Shown: positions 1 to 6,257, numbered from the stretch's first letter. The stretch: 7,786 nucleotides of DNA from Rhodospirillales bacterium (GCA_003252195.1 QKFK01000266.1:1-7786); one strand, 5' to 3'. The notes: generated by a model from the letters alone, not told the origin. A program made the numbers and translations.

Positions 1-54
1 ATCAGTAACATTTACATAAAATTTCTTTCTAAAGACATCGTCAAGCAATGACAT
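1..54 (-). CDS. Possible 5' end of a divergent gene, cut by the window edge
   Basis: Reading leftward from an ATG at 54, an open frame runs to the window edge and would encode MSLLDDVFRKKFYVNVTD. The next gene starts at 142 on the other strand, so the layout would be an ordinary divergent pair with an 87-base gap. The upstream sequence on this strand has only a weak ribosome binding site (AGGCTC, with the AGG about 11 bases before the ATG). Eighteen codons without a stop is weak evidence in such AT-rich DNA. A plus-strand frame is also open from base 1 to a TGA at 49-51, so the left edge could instead hold the tail of a plus-strand gene. The product is not recognised. Confidence 0.25.
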   Translation of the reverse strand, partial: MSLLDDVFRKKFYVNVTD

Positions 55-83
55 TAATAGAGCCTATTTTGTTATTATTATCT

Positions 84-112
84 TTGATTGAGAACAAAAT
101 ATCTGGTAATCT
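84..112 (+). promoter_or_regulatory. Candidate promoter for the usp-hemN cluster
   Basis: TTGATT at 84-89 is followed after 17 bases by TAATCT at 107-112. The -35 match is fair and the -10 match is poor (three of six bases). The predicted start near 119 would leave a leader of about 23 bases before the ATG at 142, with the ribosome binding site inside it. Sequences this loose are common in AT-rich DNA, so this is only the best candidate in the short upstream region. Confidence 0.3.
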
Positions 113-128
113 TTCTCCAATCAAGCAT

Positions 129-135
129 AAAGGAG
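129..135 (+). promoter_or_regulatory. Ribosome binding site that fixes the usp start
   Basis: AAAGGAG lies six bases before the ATG at 142. The same reading frame has an earlier ATG at 88, but that one has no Shine-Dalgarno sequence. It would also add 18 residues lying outside the universal stress protein domain. Confidence 0.8.
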
Positions 136-141
136 AATATA

Positions 142-645
142 ATGGCAGAATCAAATAAATCTCTACTAGATAAAGATAAAAGAACCATACTTGCCATAAT
201 TGACAGAAGTGATGAACTCACCCCCACATTACGATATGCTTGCAACCGCGCCAAAATAACTAAAAGCCGTTTGTCATTACTGCATGTTATTGAACCATCA
301 GCAGAATTTGGCAATTACATGATGATTGACGATATAATTAGAGAAGAAGATTACAGAGAAGCGGAAGATCTTGTTCATCATTATTCTGGCATTGCTCAAG
401 ATTGGAACGGAGATATCCCTACTATTTACATCAAAAAAGGTCACAAAGTTGAAGAGCTAATAAAGCTTATAAATGAGCAAGAAGACATATCTCTTTTAAT
501 TTTAGGCATTGGAATCGGCAAAAACGGACCAGGGCCGTTAGTGCAGGCGCTAACAGGTAAACACTCTGGCACAATTCGCATACCAATAACGTTAGTCCCA
601 GGCTCATTAAGCATTGAAGAGGTTGATAAATTTAGTGATCGCTAA
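142..645 (+). CDS. Universal stress protein (UspA family)
   Basis: The 167-residue product is one complete Usp domain, a cytoplasmic alpha/beta fold that usually binds ATP and helps cells survive starvation or oxidative stress. Residues 14-21 (RTILAIID) form the first strand, ending at the usual Asp. Residues 44-50 (LSLLHVI) form the second strand. Residues 118-125 lead into a Gly-rich loop GKNGPGPL (126-133), followed by G143-T144 and a final strand ending VPG (152-154). The classic ATP motif is G-x2-G-x9-G-S/T; here G126-x2-G129 is followed by 13 residues before G143-T144. The motif is therefore present in a longer form, and ATP binding is probable rather than certain. It is the first gene of a same-strand cluster with a redox enzyme and hemN, which fits a stress or oxygen-limited role. 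The length is normal for a single-domain Usp. Confidence 0.88.
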   Translation: MAESNKSLLDKDKRTILAIIDRSDELTPTLRYACNRAKITKSRLSLLHVIEPSAEFGNYMMIDDIIREEDYREAEDLVHHYSGIAQDWNGDIPTIYIKKGHKVEELIKLINEQEDISLLILGIGIGKNGPGPLVQALTGKHSGTIRIPITLVPGSLSIEEVDKFSDR

Positions 646-710
646 ACACTTGTAAAAATAATTTTCAAGACTAGTTTTAGTCCATAACAAATAATATTTA
701 AGAGAGTAAT

Positions 711-1298
711 ATGAATCATTTAATCATTATAGCCAACCCCAAAAAAGAAAGCTTTTCAGCATCGATTGCTTCTCAAATAAAAAACTCAGCAGAAAGCTAT
801 GGCAATAATGTTGAAGTAAGAGACTTATACAAAATAGGCTTCAACCCAGTTTTAAGCGAAGAAGACATGATATCATATGCAAAATCTGAATACCCAAAAG
901 ATGTTGCAACGGAACATGAGTTTATCAAATGGGCAGATGTCATATCATTTGTATTCCCTATTTGGTGGCAATCTCCTCCTGCTATGCTTAAAGGATATTT
1001 TGACAGAATATTTAGTAACGGCTTTGCATTTAAAGATAAACCTGATGGTTCATCAGAACCATTACTCAATGGAAAAAAATGCATATTATTTAGCACATTA
1101 GGTGCTGGCATTGATGTTTATGAAAAATTTGGGCTCAAAAATGCTATCAAACTGTTATTCGCAGATGGAACAATGGGGTTTTGCGGAATAACCCCTCTTG
1201 ATTACAAGTTTTTTGGTTCAATACACAAAAAAACAGAAAATGAAGTTGCCTTAATCATGCAAGAAGTTGATGCAACAATAAAACAACATTGTGCTTAA
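711..1298 (+). CDS. Flavodoxin-fold NAD(P)H:quinone oxidoreductase family protein
   Basis: The 195-residue product belongs to the flavodoxin-like family that includes NQO1, MdaB and KefF. These cytoplasmic flavoproteins pass two electrons from NAD(P)H to quinones or related acceptors. After the first strand (LIIIANP, residues 4-10), KKESFSASI matches the flavin phosphate-binding loop. The family hallmark is PIWWQSPPAMLKGYFDRI at residues 83-100, followed by GFAF (104-107), and TLGAG (129-133) is the second flavin-contacting loop. The length is typical. The ATG at 711 follows AAGAGAG (700-706). The gene starts 65 bases after usp and ends three bases before hemN, so it is almost certainly cotranscribed with hemN. 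The exact acceptor (quinone, azo dye, or regulation of a potassium channel as in KefF) cannot be told from sequence. No KefC-type channel gene is visible here. Confidence 0.88.
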   Translation: MNHLIIIANPKKESFSASIASQIKNSAESYGNNVEVRDLYKIGFNPVLSEEDMISYAKSEYPKDVATEHEFIKWADVISFVFPIWWQSPPAMLKGYFDRIFSNGFAFKDKPDGSSEPLLNGKKCILFSTLGAGIDVYEKFGLKNAIKLLFADGTMGFCGITPLDYKFFGSIHKKTENEVALIMQEVDATIKQHCA

Positions 1299-1301
1299 TA
1301 A

Positions 1302-2627
1302 ATGAAATATAACCTAATAAGCAAATACGATATTAGAGTGCCAAGATACACCTCGTATCCGACATCTCCGCACTTTATAAATGGCACCAATGAGCCTCTG
1401 TTTATAAATAAATTAGCCCAGATATCAGACGAGCCAATATCTCTGTATTTACACATACCTTTTTGCAAAGAGATATGCTCCTTTTGCGCCTGTCATACAC
1501 AAATAAGCAGAAAAAGCTCTACCATTTCATCATATGCGCTAGATTTAACTAACGAAATAAAACAAATACACTCGCACATAAACGGCAAAGCCAAAGTACA
1601 ACATATACACTTTGGTGGTGGAAGCCCAACTATATTATCAACCCAAGATATCGAACTTATATTTAATTGTTTGCAAGACAATTTTAGCATTCTCGGCAAC
1701 GCAACAGTAGCAACTGAAATTGATGCTAGAACCTGTAGTGAAGATTATATAAAAACCATGGCTTCATATGGAATTAACCGAGCATCTTTAGGGATACAAG
1801 ATTTCAACCCCAAAGTACAACAAGCAATCAACCGCCACCAGTCTTTTGAAATGACCCAAAATGTTGTTAATCAGTTAAGAGAAAATGGAATTAATGACAT
1901 TAACTTTGACCTAGTATATGGGTTACCATATCAAGGAGAAGAAGAGTTATTATACACAGTAGAGAAATCTACAGAATTGCAACCTAATCGTTATGCAATC
2001 TTTGGTTATGCCCACGTTCCTTGGATGAAGAAACATCAGCAAGTAATTGATGAAACAACTCTCCCAAATGCAGAATTACGCTGGAAAGAATGTGAGTTAA
2101 TTAGCAAAACAATTGCTGAGCATGGTTACAATCCTATTGGGATTGACCATTACGCAAAAGATGATGACATATTATATAAATCACTAAAAAACCATTCTCT
2201 AAATAGGAATTTCCAAGGTTACACTAGCGATAACAGCTCTAACTTGATTGGACTTGGCGTTTCATCAATAAGCTATATAAACGGGGCATATTTTGCCAAT
2301 GAGCTTGATATAAAAAATTATCACACCCTAACAAACAACCAAGAAATATGCCATAAGCGACACATTGAATTGAATAAAGATGATTTAATAAGAAAACAGA
2401 TTATCTCTGAATTAATGTGTTATCTAGAAGTAGATTTAAGCAAATATGAAGCAGATTTTTCGACAGAGATTGAACTCTTATCAGAACTAAAAAATGATGG
2501 AATAATATCTATAAAAAATGCTATCATTACCGTTAGCCCAGATATGCGTAATTTAACTAGAGCTGTCTGCGCAGTGTTTGATAAATATTTAACTCGCGGA
2601 GAAGCAAAACATTCTCGCGCCGTATAG
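1302..2627 (+). CDS. hemN: Oxygen-independent coproporphyrinogen III oxidase (dehydrogenase)
   Basis: This cytoplasmic radical-SAM enzyme decarboxylates coproporphyrinogen III to protoporphyrinogen IX without oxygen, late in heme synthesis. The 441-residue length is close to E. coli HemN (457). RYTSYPT at 15-21 is the HemN N-terminal signature. The iron-sulfur motif HIPFCKEICSFCAC carries C55, C59, C62 and C64; the extra CxC cysteine marks true HemN rather than the HemW-like chaperones. HFGGGSPT (103-110) is the SAM-binding glycine motif, and NFDLVYGLPYQ follows in the middle of the barrel. The C-terminal VFDKYL and final HSRAV also match HemN. The ATG is three bases past the previous stop and has no evident Shine-Dalgarno sequence, so translation probably depends on coupling to the upstream gene. 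Fumarate-nitrate-type regulation is common for hemN, but no full FNR box was found near this cluster. Confidence 0.95.
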   Translation: MKYNLISKYDIRVPRYTSYPTSPHFINGTNEPLFINKLAQISDEPISLYLHIPFCKEICSFCACHTQISRKSSTISSYALDLTNEIKQIHSHINGKAKVQHIHFGGGSPTILSTQDIELIFNCLQDNFSILGNATVATEIDARTCSEDYIKTMASYGINRASLGIQDFNPKVQQAINRHQSFEMTQNVVNQLRENGINDINFDLVYGLPYQGEEELLYTVEKSTELQPNRYAIFGYAHVPWMKKHQQVIDETTLPNAELRWKECELISKTIAEHGYNPIGIDHYAKDDDILYKSLKNHSLNRNFQGYTSDNSSNLIGLGVSSISYINGAYFANELDIKNYHTLTNNQEICHKRHIELNKDDLIRKQIISELMCYLEVDLSKYEADFSTEIELLSELKNDGIISIKNAIITVSPDMRNLTRAVCAVFDKYLTRGEAKHSRAV

Positions 2628-2639
2628 GGATTTACAATC

Positions 2640-3137
2640 ATGGCAATGCGTATGATAACCACCGCAATAGTAATGTTTTTGTGTTTTTCATTCTTCACAT
2701 ATAAAGTCAAAGAAAAATATGGAATCAAAAGCAAGCAAAATGAGCAAAGCATATCACAACAAACAAGCTCTCCTGAAGACATAGCTGGTGTTGCATTAGA
2801 TGGCTATGATTTAGTTGCCATATACGAGAACCATGAAAACAAATTAGGCACAGACGAATTTAACTACCCCTATTCTAACGTAAAACTTCTCTTTGCTAGC
2901 CAAGAAAATCTAGATAAATTTAGCAGTAATCCATATAAATATATGCCAGAATATTCTGGATATGATGCATACGAACTATCATACAACAACCTAAGCACTG
3001 GCAAGGCTGAATTTGCACGTAACATAAAAGGCAAAATATATTTATTTAACAGCACTCAAAATCGCGATATGTTTTTGCTAGTAAAAGACGAAGCAATTGA
3101 AACATCTGCTTCAAATTGGGAAGAAAAAAGAAGATAG
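2640..3137 (+). CDS. Membrane-anchored YHS-like domain protein
   Basis: The 165-residue product has one N-terminal hydrophobic segment (about residues 5-20), a polar linker, and then a domain resembling the YHS family. The matching parts are GVALDGYDLVAIY (50-62), LFASQENLDKFSSNPYKY (84-101), MPEYSGYDAY (102-111), GKIYLFN (131-137) and a final ASNW (157-160). YHS domains are small and often metal-linked; many bacterial examples are exported with this GYDxVAY start. The usual GGYCA element here reads SGYDA, so the typical Cys is replaced by Asp and metal binding by that residue is doubtful. The start follows AGGGA at 2626-2630, which overlaps the hemN stop, and the gap to hemN is 12 bases. An alternative ATG at 2649 would shorten the protein by three residues. 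It is the last gene of the cluster and is followed by a terminator. The role is unknown; the context suggests envelope redox or metal handling. Confidence 0.7.
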   Translation: MAMRMITTAIVMFLCFSFFTYKVKEKYGIKSKQNEQSISQQTSSPEDIAGVALDGYDLVAIYENHENKLGTDEFNYPYSNVKLLFASQENLDKFSSNPYKYMPEYSGYDAYELSYNNLSTGKAEFARNIKGKIYLFNSTQNRDMFLLVKDEAIETSASNWEEKRR

Positions 3138-3260
3138 TAACCTCTTACCCACTAAACCCACATAATGTAGCCCTAAATACTATAGAGCTGACCAACAGCA
3201 GAATAGACTTAGAAATAAGCTCTAGTTAATATTATGAGTTGCTTTACAATATCATTATCA

Positions 3261-3297
3261 AAAAAATCCCTCTTATAAAAATTAAGAGGGATTTTTT
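3261..3297. terminator. Bidirectional rho-independent terminator
   Basis: A perfect 15-bp inverted repeat (AAAAAATCCCTCTTA at 3261-3275 and its complement at 3283-3297) surrounds a 7-base loop. The GC-containing core CCCTCTT/AAGAGGG is flanked by an A tract on the left and a T tract on the right, so each strand sees a hairpin followed by T residues. It lies between two converging genes, the YHS-like gene ending at 3137 (+) and the Cys-rich gene ending at 3307 (-). It can therefore end both transcripts. Confidence 0.92.
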
Positions 3298-3306
3298 ATT
3301 AAACAA

Positions 3307-4827
3307 CTAACAACCGCTGCTCAAACCTAATCCAGCAGGCGTTGCAATAATCTGATCTCCACCGCTTATGTATTTTGTAAATGCAGAAGAGAATTTATAA
3401 CATGTACCATTAAAAATAATCTTTGCACCAGCATCTGCATATACATAACCATTGGTACCAACACCTATAAATTTATTAACATTCGACGTTATAGTCGTTG
3501 TACCCTTAAAGGTTATAGAAGAACCAAGCCTTATGTGGAATATGCTATCTTCATGAGATGATGTATAAGTTGTTTGATTATATTTTATCGTAACATCTTT
3601 AACAGTTGCAGCATTGCTAACACTTGTCATAACAGCTGTTGGATGTGTACCACTAACATCAATTGTTGAATCTTGTATTGTTGGAGACAAACCAGAATTA
3701 AACACACTTATAGTTGGGTTTTCCCACCAATATGCAGTACTATCAGGTCTGTGCTTTAGTGTAACGTTAGATATTAAAGAGCTTGCTCTAACTTCAAATA
3801 ATTGCCCAGAGCCATATGTAGTGTACAGCGAAGAAGCAGGTTTATATGAACATTGGGAGAAATATTGTTCACCAACAATTTTACCCATTGTTGGATTTCT
3901 TCCTGTATCAACTTCAACATCACCTTTTACCAATACTGTAGAAGACGCTGTTGCTGAAGTTCTAGCGGTATCCCATGATGTGCTATCAGTTGCAATATAA
4001 TCAACGCCATTAGCTAAATACCAGCTATCTGTACAGCCTTCAGTATGACAATTAGAATAGCATGACCATGTTAAACTACCTGAGCATTTTACATTATAGT
4101 TTGCTAAATCTGTAGCTGTTGCATTTATAATCTGCTGAGCAGCAGATAAGCTGGTATACCACGGCACAGTAGATATTGAAACAGCACCAGATCCTGTAAT
4201 ACCCGTGGCTTTCACAATCTCTGTACCACAGTCCCAACACAAATCACCCCCGAACATATCAGAGCTATCAGATTTACTTTCAATCGCATCTTGATACATA
4301 ACTGTACAATCTGTATGGCAAGCACAGGTGCTGTAGTAAGCTGAATTATAAGAACATTGCCCAGATAACGTATATCCAGTAGAGCATGTGGTTTTACTAT
4401 AGCCAGCATCTGTACATTGTTGAACAGTATCGTTATGGCAATCACAGCGCCACCTATCTGAATAACTTGGGCACTCCACTTTGGTATAATTTGCTGGGCA
4501 TGCGGTTGAATAAGTATAACCAGAACTCACACAAGCTTGAGCTAAGTCTCCAATATGACAGTTAGAATAACAACTTTCAACAACAGAACCAGTAGTACCA
4601 CCTTCTGCCGATGACCCTACCATTCCTCCCAACACTGAAAGCCTTGCCGTTTTAACACCAGATACATCTGGTTTGATGTATATATTAGATGCTATATTAT
4701 TGTCATTATTATCAATATTTTTATTATCAGCGCTAAACAGTCCATTATCTATAGAGGCAACTGCACTATTTGCTATACAGGCCAGAGACAGTGATAGAGA
4801 CAGTGTTTTAAGGTTTTCTGAAGGCAT
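3307..4827 (-). CDS. Exported cysteine-rich protein with duplicated Cys module and beta-helix-like C-terminal half
   Basis: The family is not recognised. The 506-residue product begins with a probable signal peptide (hydrophobic residues 8-24, likely cut after SAVA). An Asn/Asp-rich stretch follows (35-48), then a Gly/Ser linker. Residues 85-174 form a Cys-rich region with a repeated module: C99, C110, C119, C128 and C130 recur as C138, C148, C158, C168 and C170. Both copies carry a GY after the first Cys and end in CxCH. SCYSNCH occurs at 85-91 and again at 255-261. The mature part has 22 cysteines, the last being the final residue. Residues about 296-476 are short Ser/Thr/Val-rich strands (for example FEVRASSLISNVTLKH) that look like a right-handed beta-helix. 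The start follows GAGGT at 4833-4837. Location is probably periplasmic or cell surface. Adhesin or structural surface protein are possible roles, but neither is shown. It is transcribed alone, from a promoter with a CRP-type site. Confidence 0.75.
   Translation of the reverse strand: MPSENLKTLSLSLSLACIANSAVASIDNGLFSADNKNIDNNDNNIASNIYIKPDVSGVKTARLSVLGGMVGSSAEGGTTGSVVESCYSNCHIGDLAQACVSSGYTYSTACPANYTKVECPSYSDRWRCDCHNDTVQQCTDAGYSKTTCSTGYTLSGQCSYNSAYYSTCACHTDCTVMYQDAIESKSDSSDMFGGDLCWDCGTEIVKATGITGSGAVSISTVPWYTSLSAAQQIINATATDLANYNVKCSGSLTWSCYSNCHTEGCTDSWYLANGVDYIATDSTSWDTARTSATASSTVLVKGDVEVDTGRNPTMGKIVGEQYFSQCSYKPASSLYTTYGSGQLFEVRASSLISNVTLKHRPDSTAYWWENPTISVFNSGLSPTIQDSTIDVSGTHPTAVMTSVSNAATVKDVTIKYNQTTYTSSHEDSIFHIRLGSSITFKGTTTITSNVNKFIGVGTNGYVYADAGAKIIFNGTCYKFSSAFTKYISGGDQIIATPAGLGLSSGC
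3400..3942 (-). other. Region encoding beta-helix-like strands
   Basis: This encodes residues about 296-476 of the Cys-rich protein. The segment has recurring short beta-prone runs, such as STVLVKGDVEVD, NVTLKH, STIDVSG, VKDVTIKYN, SSITFKGTTTITSN and AKIIFNG, separated by turns rich in Gly, Asn and Ser. Such spacing is typical of parallel beta-helix folds in surface proteins and polysaccharide-acting enzymes. No catalytic motif of a pectate lyase type is apparent. The fold is inferred from pattern only. Confidence 0.4.
4306..4575 (-). repeat. Tandem Cys-rich module within the exported protein gene
   Basis: The region encodes residues 85-174. Two copies of about 39 residues start at C99 and C138, with the pattern C-x3-GY-x-C-x3-Y-x-C-x-C-x-C-H. 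The DNA for the leading SCYSNCH motif (4554-4572) recurs at 4044-4062 with 17 of 19 bases identical, which suggests that a third, partial copy of the module sits at residues 255-265. Confidence 0.65.
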
Positions 4828-4832
4828 GGGGG

Positions 4833-4837
4833 ACCTC
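4833..4837 (-). promoter_or_regulatory. Ribosome binding site of the Cys-rich gene
   Basis: On the minus strand GAGGT is followed by five C residues and then the ATG at 4827. It supports this start, and the encoded N-terminus reads as a signal peptide from the first codons. Confidence 0.7.
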
Positions 4838-4866
4838 GCTTCTGCTTAATGTTATACCTGTCACAT

Positions 4867-4872
4867 ATTATA
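4867..4872 (-). promoter_or_regulatory. -10 element of the Cys-rich gene promoter
   Basis: On the minus strand this reads TATAAT, an exact sigma-70 type -10 hexamer. The predicted start near 4860 would give a leader of about 33 bases before the ATG at 4827. No good -35 hexamer lies 16-18 bases upstream. That is expected where an activator bound near -41.5 does its work. Confidence 0.55.
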
Positions 4873-4894
4873 TCAATTTCTAACACACAAAATT

Positions 4895-4910
4895 TGTGAT
4901 ATATATCACA
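4895..4910 (-). promoter_or_regulatory. CRP-type operator upstream of the Cys-rich gene
   Basis: TGTGATATATATCACA is a perfect 16-base palindrome and matches the CRP consensus TGTGA-N6-TCACA at all ten fixed positions. Its centre (4902.5) lies about 42.5 bases upstream of the start predicted from the TATAAT at 4867-4872, the geometry of a class II activator site. The binding protein would be a CRP/FNR-superfamily regulator. The TGTGA half-sites favour a cAMP-receptor type over FNR (TTGAT half-sites). Binding itself is inferred. Confidence 0.65.
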
Positions 4911-5031
4911 CGATTATAATTGAAACATAATATTTACAAATAGTTACACAGAGAAACGACAAAAACACTTGGTATATTTAGACAAAAGCAACCCAGAAAT
5001 ATTAGCTTGATAATATCATTTTATGTAGGCA

Positions 5032-5049
5032 ATAAGCAATAATGCTTAT
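5032..5049. other. Small perfect hairpin of unknown role
   Basis: A 7-bp stem (ATAAGCA/TGCTTAT) with a 4-base loop lies about 90 bases past the stop of the lipoprotein gene. It could be a weak transcript-end structure, but it lacks a T tract on either strand. Confidence 0.3.
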
Positions 5050-5138
5050 AGTTTAACAACAATTGTTACACAAAAAATATATTAAATTATAGCCAAACTT
5101 GAAACACACCTAGAAAAACAATTTAAAACAAAATAATT

Positions 5139-6257
5139 TTACAAATTCTCGTATTTATTCTGATCTTTTCTGAAAATTAGCTTCTTGCGCTCTGGCGGAG
5201 TGCCTTCGAATCTAGAATAGTTAATAGCGTTAATCGCGCAAGTATCTGGATATTCGGGCAATCCTTCATCACATATAATTTGATTATCGCCCAATTTTAT
5301 TTCTCGGAAAGTTTTTACATATTTGTTGACCCGAATACCTACTTTATTACTCGACTCTTTAGAATTTTTTGCAATGAATGACCCAATAGAACTCAAATAT
5401 TTTCCATCACCAAACAATTCACCATTAGAAAATTGACAAGCCACTGCATTCCCATCTTTATCTGCAACCATCAACGAGGCATCTTTACCATTTAGACGCC
5501 CTTTAATTGATGATAAGTAGGTTACATCGTTGCCGATTTCATGAGTTATTGAAACTTCTGTAACTTGAGGAATATATGAAGATATAGTCTTCTTTTCCAT
5601 AGATAAAGCACCAGCTTCATTAACATAATTATTCAACAATGCTCCATTATATAGCACACCAACACCTGAGCTTCTAAAAGCAGAGAGTAATTTACCTAAA
5701 TCAGGAGATTTAGCCATTGCCCCAATATTATATTCATCACTAACTAATAACTTAGATATATCTTTTGAGCTTCTAGAAATATCTAAATAAAGTTCTTTAG
5801 ATATATTAAACCCAAAGTTAGCCATATTTTCAGCAGGAGCTATAATCTCAGGAAATTTTTTAGTTCCTTTTTGAGCGTATAATTTATACAAGGCTCTTGG
5901 CAATTGAGGCACAATGTTACCATTATCATCTGACTTAAAACTTATTTTATTTGCCTCTTTATCAGTTGCATCATAGTAAAGACACTCACCAGATGAGAAA
6001 ACAGATACCCTTGAAGGATAAGCAACCATATACGCAAAACTCATTGCCAATGCGGCATCATAAGCATTACCACCAGAGCGAAGCATTTCTCTCCCCACCT
6101 CTAAAGTTTGTGGTTCATCAGCAACAAGCATTCCTCTAAACACATCTGGGAAATAAGCATAACCAACCGCAGGCTTATCTAACTCACACGAGCACAAGGC
6201 TAATGCGAATGGAATAGTTAGTAATTGACTGTATTTTAGTTTAGTTTTAACCTGCAT
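5139..6257 (-). CDS. Gamma-glutamyltransferase-like lipoprotein, probably catalytically dead
   Basis: The 372-residue product starts with a lipoprotein-type signal peptide; LCSC (21-24) places the lipidated Cys at 24. It then follows the gamma-glutamyltransferase fold. GMLVADEPQTLEVGREMLRS and GGNAYDAALA (42-71) match the large-subunit N-terminus. IIAPAENMANFGFNIS (138-153) and GALSMEKKTISSY (216-228) match the middle. ADKDGNAVACQFSNGELFGDG (265-285) matches the start of the small subunit. Active enzymes begin that subunit with a Thr-Thr-His motif where the first Thr is the nucleophile; here the aligned residues are D259-A260-S261. The Gly-rich GIGGGG loop is also lost (VSVFSSG, 84-90). Active enzymes have about 550-580 residues. 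The missing part is mainly the end of the large subunit and most of the small one. It is therefore probably an envelope pseudoenzyme. The frame extends to a TTG at 6278, but the ATG at 6257 gives a better signal peptide. Ribosome binding sites are weak at both. Confidence 0.72.
   Translation of the reverse strand: MQVKTKLKYSQLLTIPFALALCSCELDKPAVGYAYFPDVFRGMLVADEPQTLEVGREMLRSGGNAYDAALAMSFAYMVAYPSRVSVFSSGECLYYDATDKEANKISFKSDDNGNIVPQLPRALYKLYAQKGTKKFPEIIAPAENMANFGFNISKELYLDISRSSKDISKLLVSDEYNIGAMAKSPDLGKLLSAFRSSGVGVLYNGALLNNYVNEAGALSMEKKTISSYIPQVTEVSITHEIGNDVTYLSSIKGRLNGKDASLMVADKDGNAVACQFSNGELFGDGKYLSSIGSFIAKNSKESSNKVGIRVNKYVKTFREIKLGDNQIICDEGLPEYPDTCAINAINYSRFEGTPPERKKLIFRKDQNKYENL
6225..6253 (+). 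promoter_or_regulatory. Candidate promoter for the M48 protease gene
   Basis: TTGACT at 6225-6230 is followed after 17 bases by TAACCT at 6248-6253. The -35 matches five of six consensus bases; the -10 is poor. The predicted start near 6260 gives a leader of about 30 bases. The site would lie inside the first codons of the divergent lipoprotein gene, as it must if the gene has its own promoter, because only 33 bases separate the two start codons. Confidence 0.35.

Larger units (their letters stand above)
4828..5138. other. 311-base intergenic region
   Basis: The region lies between two minus-strand genes. Its left third holds the ribosome binding site, -10 element and CRP-type palindrome of the Cys-rich gene. 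The rest, 4911-5138, is very AT-rich and has no convincing reading frame. It contains a small hairpin, ATAAGCA-ATAA-TGCTTAT, at 5032-5049, and a 10-base palindrome AACAATTGTT at 5058-5067. Neither is followed by a T tract on the minus strand, so no clear terminator for the upstream lipoprotein gene can be named. Confidence 0.6.

Noticed and set aside
84..124. TTGATTG at 84-90 and CAATCAA at 118-124, FNR-like half-sites in inverted order
   Set aside because: The halves are 27 bases apart, whereas FNR or FixK boxes need TTGAT-N4-ATCAA. It could be a chance repeat or a loose stem, so it is not called as an operator.
88..141. Earlier ATG at 88 as the start of the universal stress protein
   Set aside because: It lacks a ribosome binding site and adds 18 residues outside the domain; AAAGGAG before the ATG at 142 decides the start.
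669..682. GACTA-GTTT-TAGTC hairpin between usp and the quinone reductase gene as a terminator
   Set aside because: The stem is only five base pairs with no T tract after it, and the next genes look cotranscribed.
3183..3224. TAGAGCT/AGCTCTA inverted repeat after the YHS-like gene
   Set aside because: Seven base pairs with a 28-base loop is weak; the strong terminator at 3261-3297 explains the region.
3614..4000. 128-codon plus-strand open frame opposite the Cys-rich gene
   Set aside because: It lies wholly inside a well-supported minus-strand gene with a signal peptide and ribosome binding site; its protein shows no domain.
5008..5018. TGATA-A-TATCA palindrome as an FNR-type site
   Set aside because: The spacing between TTGAT and ATCA does not fit the FNR box, and no gene start lies close by.
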